Origin: Bradyrhizobium ivorense
GTDB lineage: Bacteria > Pseudomonadota > Alphaproteobacteria > Rhizobiales > Xanthobacteraceae
Reading direction: 5' to 3'
Length of the DNA stretch: 64,000 nucleotides
NCBI RefSeq assembly: GCF_900696085.1
Contig: NZ_CAADFC020000009.1
Location: forward strand, 124,001 to 188,000
Position numbers and translations under genes: made by a program. Positions within the stretch are counted from its first letter, which is position 1; each line of letters opens with the position of its first letter. A model generated the notes under the pieces. The model did not search any database, was not told the DNA's origin, and saw only the letters and a program-made list of their open reading frames with translations. Shown here in pieces: positions 46,815-55,005 of this stretch.

Positions 46815-47258
46815 GTGCCGCATATCGTCAAGAGCACGATCCTGGATGCGCCGACCGATGCGGCGTGGGCGGTGCTGCGCGATTTCAACGGCCACGACCG
46901 CTGGCATCCGGCGGTCGCGACCAGCGCGATCGAGCGGGCGCAACCGTCCGACAAGATCGGCTGCGTCAGGCGCTTCAAGCTGAAGGACGGCTCCGAACTG
47001 CGCGAGCAATTGCTGGCGCTGTCCGACCTCGAACAGTCCTTCAGCTACTGCCTGCTCGATACGCCGGTGCCGATGTTCAACTATGTCGCGCATGTCCGCC
47101 TGCTGCCGGTCACCGACGGCGACCGCACCTTCTGGCACTGGGAATCGCGCTTCACGACGCGGCCCGAGGACCGCGACCGCATCACGCACATGGTTGCCGA
47201 AGACATCTACCAGGCCGGCTTCGCGGCGATCCGCCGGCATCTGAAGGAGGCCGCGTAA
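46815..47258 (+). CDS. SRPBCC family protein, CoxG-like (copy 2)
   Basis: A 147-residue SRPBCC protein starting at GTG 46815 with GAGGT upstream; the longer open frame runs through the palindromic repeat and is rejected. Blocks WAVLRDFNGHDRWHPAVAT, DKIGCVRRFKL and PVTDGDRTFWHWE parallel copy 1. The two copies probably come from tandem duplication, later split by the repeat. It leads directly into the molybdenum hydroxylase genes, 12 bases on. Confidence 0.85.
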   Translation: MPHIVKSTILDAPTDAAWAVLRDFNGHDRWHPAVATSAIERAQPSDKIGCVRRFKLKDGSELREQLLALSDLEQSFSYCLLDTPVPMFNYVAHVRLLPVTDGDRTFWHWESRFTTRPEDRDRITHMVAEDIYQAGFAAIRRHLKEAA

Positions 47259-47270
47259 GCGGGGAACGAC

Positions 47271-48089
47271 ATGCCAGTTACGGTGAAGACCTTCACCAGC
47301 ACCCATGACGCGGCGGCAGCGCTGTCGTCGGACCGCGGCGCGCGCTATCTCGGCGGCGGCACGCTGGTGATGCGGGCGCTGAACGAGGGCGACATTTCGA
47401 TCTCGACCATCGTGCGCGCCAGCGACCACACGATGACGCGGATCGACGCGACCGGCTCGCGGATCACGCTCGGTGCCGGCGTCACCTTCGCGCGCATCCT
47501 CGCCGAGCGTGACCTCGGCTTCCTGCACGCCCCTGCCCGCTCGATCGGCGGGCCCGCCGTGCGCAACATGGGCACCGTGGGCGGCAATCTGTTCGCGCCG
47601 GTGCCCTATGGCGACTTCACGGTGGCGATGCTCGCGCTCGACGCCGTGGTGTCGGTGCAGGGCGGCCTTGGCGGCCGCGAGATCGCGCTCGACGAATTTT
47701 TGCAGTCGCGCGACCGGCAGAGCGGCGCGCTGGTGCTCGCGATCTCCTTCGCAAAACCCGGCAGCGCCGACGCGTTCCGCTACCGCAAGATCGCTCGGAT
47801 CACGCCGAAAGGCGGCGCCGTGATCACGCTGGCCGCGCATCTGCCCGTCAATGGCGGCCGGATCGTCGGCGCCCGCGTCGCGCTCGGTTCGATGGCGCCG
47901 ACGCCGATCCGCGCCCGCGCCGCCGAACGTGCGCTGGAGGGACGCTCGCTCGATGCGTCGACGATCAATGCCGCTGCTACGGCGGCCGCCGAGGGAACCA
48001 CGCCCGGCGACAATGCGCTCGCCAGCGCCTGGTATCGCCGCGAGATCGTCGGCGTGCATCTCCGCCGTCTGCTCTCCGGTCAGGAATAG
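47271..48089 (+). CDS. Molybdenum hydroxylase FAD-binding (medium) subunit
   Basis: A 272-residue FAD subunit of the CoxM/CutM/XdhB type that passes electrons from the FeS subunit to an acceptor. FAD-binding motifs are GGGTLVMRALNEGD near residue 25 and RNMGTVGGNLFAPVPYGD near residue 102. Order FAD-FeS-Mo subunit (M-S-L) is the same as in CO dehydrogenase and other multi-subunit hydroxylases. It is complete and six bases ahead of the small subunit gene. Confidence 0.9.
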   Translation: MPVTVKTFTSTHDAAAALSSDRGARYLGGGTLVMRALNEGDISISTIVRASDHTMTRIDATGSRITLGAGVTFARILAERDLGFLHAPARSIGGPAVRNMGTVGGNLFAPVPYGDFTVAMLALDAVVSVQGGLGGREIALDEFLQSRDRQSGALVLAISFAKPGSADAFRYRKIARITPKGGAVITLAAHLPVNGGRIVGARVALGSMAPTPIRARAAERALEGRSLDASTINAAATAAAEGTTPGDNALASAWYRREIVGVHLRRLLSGQE

Positions 48090-48095
48090 TTCGTC

Positions 48096-48575
48096 ATGGC
48101 CAAGACCGCGCTTCAATTCCAGCACAACGGCCGCGACGTCGCGATTTTCGTCGACGGCGGCACCAATCTTCTCGTCGCGCTGCGCGAGCTGATCGGCGAC
48201 ATGACGCCGAAATTCGGCTGCGGCCAGGGCGGCTGCGGCACCTGCAGCGTCCTGATCGACGGCGAGATTCATCTCTCCTGCCTGACCTTGGCCGAGACGG
48301 TTGCCGGCCGCTCGGTCGAGACGCTCGACGGCATCAAGGACGGCCCCAATCTGCACCCGCTGCAGCGCGCCTTTGCCGACAATTTCGCCGCGCAGTGCGG
48401 CTACTGCACGCCGGGCATGCTGATGGCCGCGAAGGCGCTGCTCGACCGCAATCCGCAACCGAGCCGTGCCGAGGTAGTCGAGGCGATCTCCGGCAACATC
48501 TGCCGCTGTACCGGCTACGAGCCGATCATCAACGCCGTGCTGGCCGCCGCATCCGGCGGCCGGGCACGCGCGTAA
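48096..48575 (+). CDS. Molybdenum hydroxylase [2Fe-2S] (small) subunit
   Basis: A 159-residue iron-sulfur subunit. The plant-type cluster ligands are in FGCGQGGCGTCSVLIDG near residue 43, and the second cluster in QCGYCTPGMLM and ICRCTGYEPI near residues 105 and 140. All eight cysteines are present. It links the Mo centre to the FAD subunit encoded just upstream. Confidence 0.93.
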   Translation: MAKTALQFQHNGRDVAIFVDGGTNLLVALRELIGDMTPKFGCGQGGCGTCSVLIDGEIHLSCLTLAETVAGRSVETLDGIKDGPNLHPLQRAFADNFAAQCGYCTPGMLMAAKALLDRNPQPSRAEVVEAISGNICRCTGYEPIINAVLAAASGGRARA

Positions 48576-48587
48576 AGGAAGAGTGCG

Positions 48588-50177
48588 ATGCTGGAACTCC
48601 GCAAGGACCTGTTCGCCGACGAGCGCGACGATAACCTGAAAGAAATCGGCAAGGGCACGCAGCGCCAGGACATGCTCGGCCATGTCACCGGCACCTCGCC
48701 CTATTTCGACGATCACAAGCTGCAGGGCATGCTGCATTTGAAGGTGGTCCGCAGCGCCCATGCGCATGCCCGGCTGCGCCGCATCGATACCTCCGAGGCC
48801 GAGCGCTCGCCGGGCGTGCGGCGGGTGATCCGTGCCGCCGACGTGCCGCGCAATCTGAACACGCTGCTCAGCCTGATCAATTTCGGCAAGGACGACGAGC
48901 CGTCGCTGGCGGTCGACAAGGTACGCTACAAAGGCGAGCCGGTCGTCGCCATCGTCGCCGACAGCCCGCGCGAGGCCTATGAGGCCATCGCGAAGGTGAA
49001 GATCGACTATGAGCCGCTTCCGACGGTGTTCGACGTCGAGGACGCGCTGAAGCCGGGCGCACCCGTGGTCAACGAGGTCTATCCCAAAAACACCTTCACC
49101 TATCACGAGACCTACGATCACCAGCAGCTGCGTTTCGGTGACGCCGACCGTGCACTGGCCGGCGCCGACCATGTGCTGGAGCAGCGCTACCAGATGTCGC
49201 CGATCGAGCACGCGCCGACCGAGACCAACGGCTCGATCGCAGCGCCCGACACCAACGGCCGCTACATCGTCTACACCTCGACGCAGGCGTTGTTCTTCTC
49301 GGTCGACACCTGCGCGAAGATCCTCGACGTGCCGTCCAACACCTTCCACTTCATCGGCGGCACGGTCGGCGGCGGGTTCGGCGGCAAGGTCGACACCCTG
49401 ACCGAGCCGCTCTGCATCCTCGGCGCGATGCTGACCGGACGGCCGGTGCGCTACGTGTTCGGGCGCGAGGAGGAGATGCAATACGGCCCGCCGCGCGGCG
49501 CCGAGCGCATCTACATCGAGGACGGCGTGATGCGCGACGGCCGCATCGTCGCCCGCAAGGTGCGCGCCTATTTCGACAGCGGCGCCTATACGCGGTTGTC
49601 GAGCTACGCGGCGGTGAAATGCGCCGCGCATCTGCCCGGCCCCTACACGATCCCGAACGTCCATGGCGATGTCTACTGCGTGTTCACCAACCGCACGCCG
49701 GCGACCGCGATGCGCGGCTTCGGCGTCACCGCGATGGATTTTGCCATCGAATGCCAGATGGACAAGCTCGCGCATCTGGTCGGCATGGACCCGATGGAGT
49801 TCCGGATCCTCAATGCGTATCGCGACGGCGACATGAAGGCGCACCGCCGCGAGGCCAAGAACACGGCGCTGATCGAATGCGTGCAGGTCGCCGCCGAGAA
49901 GGCCAAATGGCCGATCCGCGACGAATTCAAACGGATGTCGTCGCGTAAGGATGGCGGCGGCGCGCGCGCTGCCGTAACCCCGACCCCGCGCGAGGTGCCT
50001 GCGCCGCCTGCGGCCGCACCCGTGCAGCCGCGCACGACGTATGACCGAGCGCCGGCCGCAAGCCGCGAGCCGCCGCCCCCGCCTCCTCCGCCGGCGCCAC
50101 CACCGCCACCGCGACCATCGGCGCCGTCGCATGGCGCCACCCGCTTCTCTTCCGTCTTCGGCACCAGGAGGCGCTGA
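48588..50177 (+). CDS. Molybdenum hydroxylase large subunit, N-terminal half
   Basis: A 529-residue protein with the aldehyde oxidase a/b hammerhead (residues 20-130; GHVTGTSPYFDDHKLQG) and the first molybdopterin-binding domain (residues 150-445; GGTVGGGFGGKVD, TPATAMRGFGVTAMDF). The AMRGFG active-site strip is of xanthine/aldehyde oxidase type, not the CODH types. The usual large subunit would continue, but after residue 450 a Pro/Ala-rich tail of about 75 residues follows and the ORF stops. The rest is encoded by the next gene. The split lies between the two Mo-binding domains. Confidence 0.88.
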   Translation: MLELRKDLFADERDDNLKEIGKGTQRQDMLGHVTGTSPYFDDHKLQGMLHLKVVRSAHAHARLRRIDTSEAERSPGVRRVIRAADVPRNLNTLLSLINFGKDDEPSLAVDKVRYKGEPVVAIVADSPREAYEAIAKVKIDYEPLPTVFDVEDALKPGAPVVNEVYPKNTFTYHETYDHQQLRFGDADRALAGADHVLEQRYQMSPIEHAPTETNGSIAAPDTNGRYIVYTSTQALFFSVDTCAKILDVPSNTFHFIGGTVGGGFGGKVDTLTEPLCILGAMLTGRPVRYVFGREEEMQYGPPRGAERIYIEDGVMRDGRIVARKVRAYFDSGAYTRLSSYAAVKCAAHLPGPYTIPNVHGDVYCVFTNRTPATAMRGFGVTAMDFAIECQMDKLAHLVGMDPMEFRILNAYRDGDMKAHRREAKNTALIECVQVAAEKAKWPIRDEFKRMSSRKDGGGARAAVTPTPREVPAPPAAAPVQPRTTYDRAPAASREPPPPPPPPAPPPPPRPSAPSHGATRFSSVFGTRRR

Positions 50178-50179
50178 CC

Positions 50180-51202
50180 ATGACCAGGCATCGCGGGCGC
50201 GGCATCGCGTCGGTCAACTATCCCATCGGCATGAATCTCGGCGGCGATCCGAGCCAGGCGCTGGTGCATTCGAATCCGAGCGGCAAATTCACGGTGGCGC
50301 TGTCCTCGATCGATCTCGGCCAGGGCATGAAGTCGGTGACGCGGCAGATCTGCGCCGAGACGCTCGGTGTTCCCGTCGAGGACGTCTATGTCGACACGGC
50401 GGATTCCGACACCGGCCCGCACTGCATGGGCTCGTTCGCCTCGCGCGGCACCCATCGTGTCGGCAACGCCGTGATGGCGGCGGCGCGCGAGGCGCGCGGC
50501 GTGATGATGGAAGCGGCCGCCGAGGAGCTTGAGGTGAACGCCGCCGATCTCGAGACCGACGGCCGCGGCAACATCCATGTCAAGGGCGCGCCGCACCGCT
50601 CGATCTCGACCAAGGACGTCGCGATCGCCGCGCAGTTCAAGCAGGGTAAGACCATCTCGGGCCGCGGCATCTTTCTGGTGCCGCTGTCCGACGTCGATCC
50701 GGAGACTGGCGAGATGTCGCCGGCGACGTGCTACGCGCATGCCTGCCTGGTCGCCGAGGTCGAGGTCGATGACGAAACCGGCGAGGTCGCCATGGTCAGG
50801 ATGGACTCCGCCTATGAGCTCGGCCGCGCGCTCAATCCACGATTGGTCGAGCAGCAACTGGTCGGCGGCGCCTGGATGGGCGTCAGCCACGCGCTCTACG
50901 AGACGCCGGAGCCGTACTATCCGGAGCCGGTGCACGGGCCGCGCGACTTCGTCGAATATCTGATGCCGGGTCCGGGCGACATCTGCCCGCACGATATCGC
51001 GGTGCTGGAACGTCCCGCGCCCGACGGGCCGTTCGGCGCCAAGGGGCCGGGCGAGATGTGCGCCAATCCGGTGCTGCCCGCGGTCGCGAATGCGATCTTC
51101 AACGCGGTCGGGGTACGGATCGACGATCTGCCGATCACGCCGGAGAAGGTGCTGCGCGCGATCAAGGCGCAGGGCGGCGCGCGGCCGCAGCCGCGGCGCT
51201 GA
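50180..51202 (+). CDS. Molybdenum hydroxylase large subunit, C-terminal half
   Basis: A 340-residue protein with the second molybdopterin-binding domain of the family: SIDLGQGMKSVTRQICAETL near residue 38, DTGPHCMGSFASRGTHRVGN near residue 76 and the catalytic Glu in FGAKGPGEMCANP near residue 290. It begins with its own RBS-like GGAGG inside the previous gene's end and starts two bases after that stop. The two halves must assemble to give an active centre. The Glu keeps hydroxylase activity plausible. Confidence 0.88.
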   Translation: MTRHRGRGIASVNYPIGMNLGGDPSQALVHSNPSGKFTVALSSIDLGQGMKSVTRQICAETLGVPVEDVYVDTADSDTGPHCMGSFASRGTHRVGNAVMAAAREARGVMMEAAAEELEVNAADLETDGRGNIHVKGAPHRSISTKDVAIAAQFKQGKTISGRGIFLVPLSDVDPETGEMSPATCYAHACLVAEVEVDDETGEVAMVRMDSAYELGRALNPRLVEQQLVGGAWMGVSHALYETPEPYYPEPVHGPRDFVEYLMPGPGDICPHDIAVLERPAPDGPFGAKGPGEMCANPVLPAVANAIFNAVGVRIDDLPITPEKVLRAIKAQGGARPQPRR

Positions 51203-51211
51203 GGTTTTGCC

Positions 51212-52093
51212 ATGCCGGTCCGCAGCAACATCGTCGGCATCGACAGCCCGGAGGCGCTGGAGAAGGCGCTGCGCGCGGCCTATTACCTCGCCGACGACGG
51301 CATCGCGACCGCGTCCTATCTCTCGCTCGCGCTCGGCAAGCCGCTGCTGCTCGAGGGCGCGCCCGGTGTCGGCAAGACCGAGGCCGCGAAGGCGATCGCC
51401 GCCGTGCTCGGCCGCAGGCTGATCCGCCTGCAGTGCTATGAGGGCATCGACGCCTCCGCGGCGCTCTATGAGTGGAATTATCCGCGCCAGATGCTGGCGA
51501 TCCGCCAGGCCGGCGAGGAGAGCATCGACATCTACGGCGAGTCGTTCCTGATCGAGCGTCCGATGCTCGCTGCGTTGCGGGCGCCCGATGCGACGGTGCT
51601 GCTGATCGACGAAATCGACCGCGCCGACCAGGAGTTCGAGGCCTTCCTGCTCGAATTCCTCTCCGACTTCCAGATCTCGATCCCGGAGCGCGGCACGGTG
51701 CGCGCCGCAGAGCATCCGGTCGTGGTGCTGACCTCCAACCGGACCCGCGACCTGCACGAGGCGCTGCGGCGGCGTTGCGTCTACCACTGGATCGACTACC
51801 CGAACGCCGAGCGCGAGGCGCGGATCGTGATGATGCGGGCCTCCAGCGTCGCCGAAGCCACGGCCCGCGCCGTGGTCGCCGCGGTCGGCCGTCTCCGCCG
51901 CGAGCCGCTGAGCAAGGCCCCGGGCATTGCAGAAGCCGTCGACTGGGCTGAGGCCGCAACCCTGCTCAACAAGGGCGGCGCGCGCTGGCCCGACGCGTTC
52001 AAGCGCTCGATCGGCGTAGCGCTGAAGGACGAGGAAGACCTGCATTACATCTCGCCCCGGCTCGACGCCATCATCGCGGAGGCGGCCGCGTGA
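51212..52093 (+). CDS. MoxR/CoxD-type AAA+ ATPase
   Basis: A 293-residue AAA+ ATPase. Walker A GAPGVGKTEAAK lies near residue 51, Walker B VLLIDEIDRADQE near residue 130 and the sensor strip VVVLTSNRTRDLHEALRRRC near residue 170. With the downstream VWA protein it matches CoxD/CoxE, which remodel the MoCu or Mo centre of hydroxylases. Its stop overlaps the VWA gene by four bases, as usual for this pair. Confidence 0.9.
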   Translation: MPVRSNIVGIDSPEALEKALRAAYYLADDGIATASYLSLALGKPLLLEGAPGVGKTEAAKAIAAVLGRRLIRLQCYEGIDASAALYEWNYPRQMLAIRQAGEESIDIYGESFLIERPMLAALRAPDATVLLIDEIDRADQEFEAFLLEFLSDFQISIPERGTVRAAEHPVVVLTSNRTRDLHEALRRRCVYHWIDYPNAEREARIVMMRASSVAEATARAVVAAVGRLRREPLSKAPGIAEAVDWAEAATLLNKGGARWPDAFKRSIGVALKDEEDLHYISPRLDAIIAEAAA

Positions 52094-53208
52094 GCGACGA
52101 TCCCAGGCTGCCGCGCGCCGCGCAAATCTTCGTCTCCTTTGTCGTGCTGCTGCGCGCCAATGGCTTTTCAGTCGCGCCGGAGCAGACCACGAGTTTTCTG
52201 GCCGCGATCGAGCTGCTCGGGCCGCGCAGCCTCGAGCACATTCGCCAGGCCGGGCTCGCGACCTTGGCGCCGCCGCCAGAGCGCCGCGCGACCTATGACC
52301 GTCTGTTCGACATCCATTTCCGCGGCGCGGAGGCGATCGAGCAGGCCGAGGGCGAGGACGAGGAGACCGTCCGCCTGCAGGAACAAGGCCGCGGCGACGA
52401 CGAACCGCCGCTCGCTGAGGAGGCCAATGAATCCGGCCTCGCCGCCGCGCGCGCCGAGGCGCTGGTCGAACGCCGCTTCGCGCAGACGTCGATGAGCGAC
52501 CCACTGCGAAGATTGTCGCGCGAGGCGGCCCGGCGGCTGCCGCGGCGGCGCGGCCACCGGCGGCGGCGGGCGCGCTCCGGCCCGTTCGCCGATCTCCGCC
52601 GCACTTTGCGCGACAGCGTCCGCAATGACGGCGAGGTGCTGCGGCTCGGGCGGCTGCGCCGCCGGCCGCGGGCGCGAAAAATGCTGCTGCTGATCGACGT
52701 CTCCGGCTCGATGAAGGCGCGCACCGAGGAGAACATGAAGCTGGCGCATGCGCTGATGCAGTCGGCCGGCAATGTCGAGGTGTTCACCTTCGGCACGCGG
52801 CTGACCCGCGTCACGGGTGCGCTGCGGCTGAAGCGCCGCGAGCAGGCGCTGAGCGCCGCATCGTTCCTGGTCAGCGACTGGGACGGCGGTACAAGAATCG
52901 GCGACGCGCTACAGGCGTTTCTGGCCGTGCCGCGGTTCGGCGGCTATGCCCGCGGCGCCGCGGTCGTGATCGTCTCCGACGGCCTCGAACGCGGCGATCC
53001 CGCCGCGCTGCGCGATGCGGTGGCAAAGCTGGCGCGGCGGGCTTGGCGGGTGAGCTGGCTGACGCCGCTGGCGACCTCGCCGAGCTTCAAGCCGCAAACC
53101 GAGGCGCTGGTCGCGATCGAGCGCTTCGTCGATGATCTCGTCGACGGCGGATCGAGCGCGTCGATCGTCGCGCACCTGCTGTCGCTTGGACGAAGGAGAG
53201 CTGCGTGA
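52090..53208 (+). CDS. CoxE-type VWA domain protein
   Basis: A 372-residue protein with a C-terminal von Willebrand factor A domain (residues 195-370). The metal-ion site is LLLIDVSGSMKARTEENMKL, with DxSxS and a later Thr and Asp (GGTRIGDALQ, VIVSDGLERGD). The N-terminal half is helical and Arg/Glu-rich. It should act with the upstream ATPase in maturing the molybdenum hydroxylase. It overlaps both neighbours by four bases. Confidence 0.9.
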   Translation: MSDDPRLPRAAQIFVSFVVLLRANGFSVAPEQTTSFLAAIELLGPRSLEHIRQAGLATLAPPPERRATYDRLFDIHFRGAEAIEQAEGEDEETVRLQEQGRGDDEPPLAEEANESGLAAARAEALVERRFAQTSMSDPLRRLSREAARRLPRRRGHRRRRARSGPFADLRRTLRDSVRNDGEVLRLGRLRRRPRARKMLLLIDVSGSMKARTEENMKLAHALMQSAGNVEVFTFGTRLTRVTGALRLKRREQALSAASFLVSDWDGGTRIGDALQAFLAVPRFGGYARGAAVVIVSDGLERGDPAALRDAVAKLARRAWRVSWLTPLATSPSFKPQTEALVAIERFVDDLVDGGSSASIVAHLLSLGRRRAA

Positions 53209-54095
53209 CCGACATTGTCGACGGCCATCACCACATCTGGCGACAGGCCGATCTCGCCTGGCTGTCGGGCCCGATGCAGCCGCGCATCTTCGGCCCCTAT
53301 GAGCCGATCCGCCGCGATTATCCGATTCAAGAGTATCTCGACGACCTCAAGGGCACCGGCGTCACCCGCTCGGTCTACGTCCAGACCAACTGGCCGACCG
53401 GCCAGTTCGAGGACGAGGCCGCTTGGGTGCAGCAGACCGCCGACGCGCATGGCTGGCCACACGCGCTCGTCGCCTACGCCGATTTTTCCGTCGACGACGT
53501 CCGCCCACAACTCGATCGCCTGAAACGCTATCCGCTGGTGCGCGGGGTGCGCATGCAGCTGCACTGGCACGACAACCCGCTGTATCGTTTCGCGACGCGG
53601 CCCGATCTCTGCGCCGATCCGACCATTCGGCGCAATATCGGCTATCTCGCCGACTATGGCTGGAGCTTTGATCTGCAGGTGTTCGCGCCGCAGATGACTG
53701 ATGCCGCCGGCCTCGCCGATGCCTGCCCCGGCGTGACGTTCGTGCTGCAGCATGCCGGCATGCTGGAGGATCTGTCGCCGCAGGGCCGCGCCGCCTGGCG
53801 CGCCGGCATGGCGCGCCTCGCGCAATGCCCGAACGTGGTCTCAAAACTGTCCGGGCTCGGCACCTTCATCCACCGCAACGATGGCGCGCATATCGCGGAT
53901 GTCGTGACCGACACCGTCGCGATCTTCGGCGCGGAGCGCTGCCTGTTCGGCTCGAACTTTCCGATCGAGAAGCTGTGGACCAGCTACCGCGACCTCATCG
54001 GCGCCTTCAAGGAGGCGGCTGCGCGCCTCACGCCTACGCAGCGCGAGGCGATCTTCAGTAGCACGGCGGCGCGAGTCTATCGGCTAGGGCCGTAG
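53205..54095 (+). CDS. Amidohydrolase-2 family metal hydrolase
   Basis: A 296-residue TIM-barrel hydrolase. The N-terminal metal pair is VDGHHHIWRQADLAWL, with later SVYVQTNWPTGQ, FVLQHAGMLED and RCLFGSNFPIEKLW, like lactonases and 2-pyrone-4,6-dicarboxylate hydrolases of the amidohydrolase_2 family. It is translationally coupled to the CoxE-type gene, so it probably acts on the product of the molybdenum hydroxylase. The exact substrate is unknown. Confidence 0.85.
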   Translation: MTDIVDGHHHIWRQADLAWLSGPMQPRIFGPYEPIRRDYPIQEYLDDLKGTGVTRSVYVQTNWPTGQFEDEAAWVQQTADAHGWPHALVAYADFSVDDVRPQLDRLKRYPLVRGVRMQLHWHDNPLYRFATRPDLCADPTIRRNIGYLADYGWSFDLQVFAPQMTDAAGLADACPGVTFVLQHAGMLEDLSPQGRAAWRAGMARLAQCPNVVSKLSGLGTFIHRNDGAHIADVVTDTVAIFGAERCLFGSNFPIEKLWTSYRDLIGAFKEAAARLTPTQREAIFSSTAARVYRLGP

Positions 54096-54140
54096 GCGCG
54101 GCGCGCGCAAAACGACACAACAGGAATTGGGAGGGATGTA

Positions 54141-54989
54141 ATGCCGTTGGAGATCAAGATCCTGGACTATGGCGATATCGAGCTGGAATCGAGCTTCCTC
54201 GTCCTGGGACACAATTGCGGCCGCACCAAGCGTGTGCTGACGCTCGGCTTCTTGATCCTCGGCGGCCCCTACCCCGTGCTGGTCGACACCGGCTATCGCT
54301 CCAACCAGATCATGGAGACGCTCGGCATGCGCGGGCTCCAGTTCCACGAGAACATGATCGAGAACCAGCTCGCCCGCCACGGCGTGCGGATGGGCGACGT
54401 CCGCTTCGTCTGCCACACCCATCTGCACATCGACCATGCCGGCAAGGACGATCTGTTCCCGATGAACACCACCGTCGTGCTCAACCGCAAGGAGCTGGAA
54501 TACTCCGTCTCCGGCCTGATGCACCCGCAGTATCCGGCCCCCGACATCAAGCATTTGATCGACCGCCTGCACACCAAGAGCGCGCTGCGCTTCCTCGATC
54601 TCGAGGTCACCGGCCCGGTCGAGCTGATGCCGGGCGTCTATTGCGACGCCGCCAACGCCCACACCGAGGGCTCGATGAACATCCACGTCCACACGGCCGA
54701 CGGCATAGCGACGATCTGCGGCGACGTGATCTATGACTTCAACGATCAGATCGTAAATCCCTTCAACGAAATTCACGACGCCGAGCCGCGCACCACCGGC
54801 AACCACGGTACCAGCAAGCGGGCGGAGAAGGCCGCGATCAAAAAACTGCTCGCCGGCTCGCGCTACCTGCTGCCGGTGCACGATCGCCCGGCGAAGATCG
54901 AGGGCGGCATGGTGGTGGGGCGGCTGCACGACCAGGTGCCGGGGCCGGTGGTGCAGAGCCTGCCGCAACGCAGCTGGTTTCCGGCGTAA
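54141..54989 (+). CDS. Metallo-beta-lactamase fold lactonase-like protein
   Basis: A 282-residue MBL-fold protein of the N-acyl homoserine lactonase-like group. The zinc motif is HTHLHIDHAGKDD near residue 94, with further ligands in NAHTEGSMNIHVH near residue 172 and PVHDRPA near residue 252. ATG 54141 follows GGGAGGG. In a catabolic cluster it may open a lactone or ester ring; quorum quenching is possible but not implied by context. Confidence 0.85.
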   Translation: MPLEIKILDYGDIELESSFLVLGHNCGRTKRVLTLGFLILGGPYPVLVDTGYRSNQIMETLGMRGLQFHENMIENQLARHGVRMGDVRFVCHTHLHIDHAGKDDLFPMNTTVVLNRKELEYSVSGLMHPQYPAPDIKHLIDRLHTKSALRFLDLEVTGPVELMPGVYCDAANAHTEGSMNIHVHTADGIATICGDVIYDFNDQIVNPFNEIHDAEPRTTGNHGTSKRAEKAAIKKLLAGSRYLLPVHDRPAKIEGGMVVGRLHDQVPGPVVQSLPQRSWFPA

Positions 54990-55005
54990 GTGAAGGATCG
55001 ACGCG

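Noticed and set aside
46689..50132. 1147-residue minus-strand ORF
   Set aside because: Shadow of the SRPBCC and molybdenum hydroxylase genes; His/Arg-rich composition typical of antisense frames in high-GC DNA.
47271..51202. Aerobic CO dehydrogenase (coxMSL)
   Set aside because: Gene order fits, but the active-site strip AMRGFG is of xanthine/aldehyde oxidase type and the large subunit is split, so CO oxidation is not supported.
49673..52504. 943-residue minus-strand ORF
   Set aside because: Antisense to the large-subunit, MoxR and CoxE genes, all of which carry clear motifs on the plus strand.
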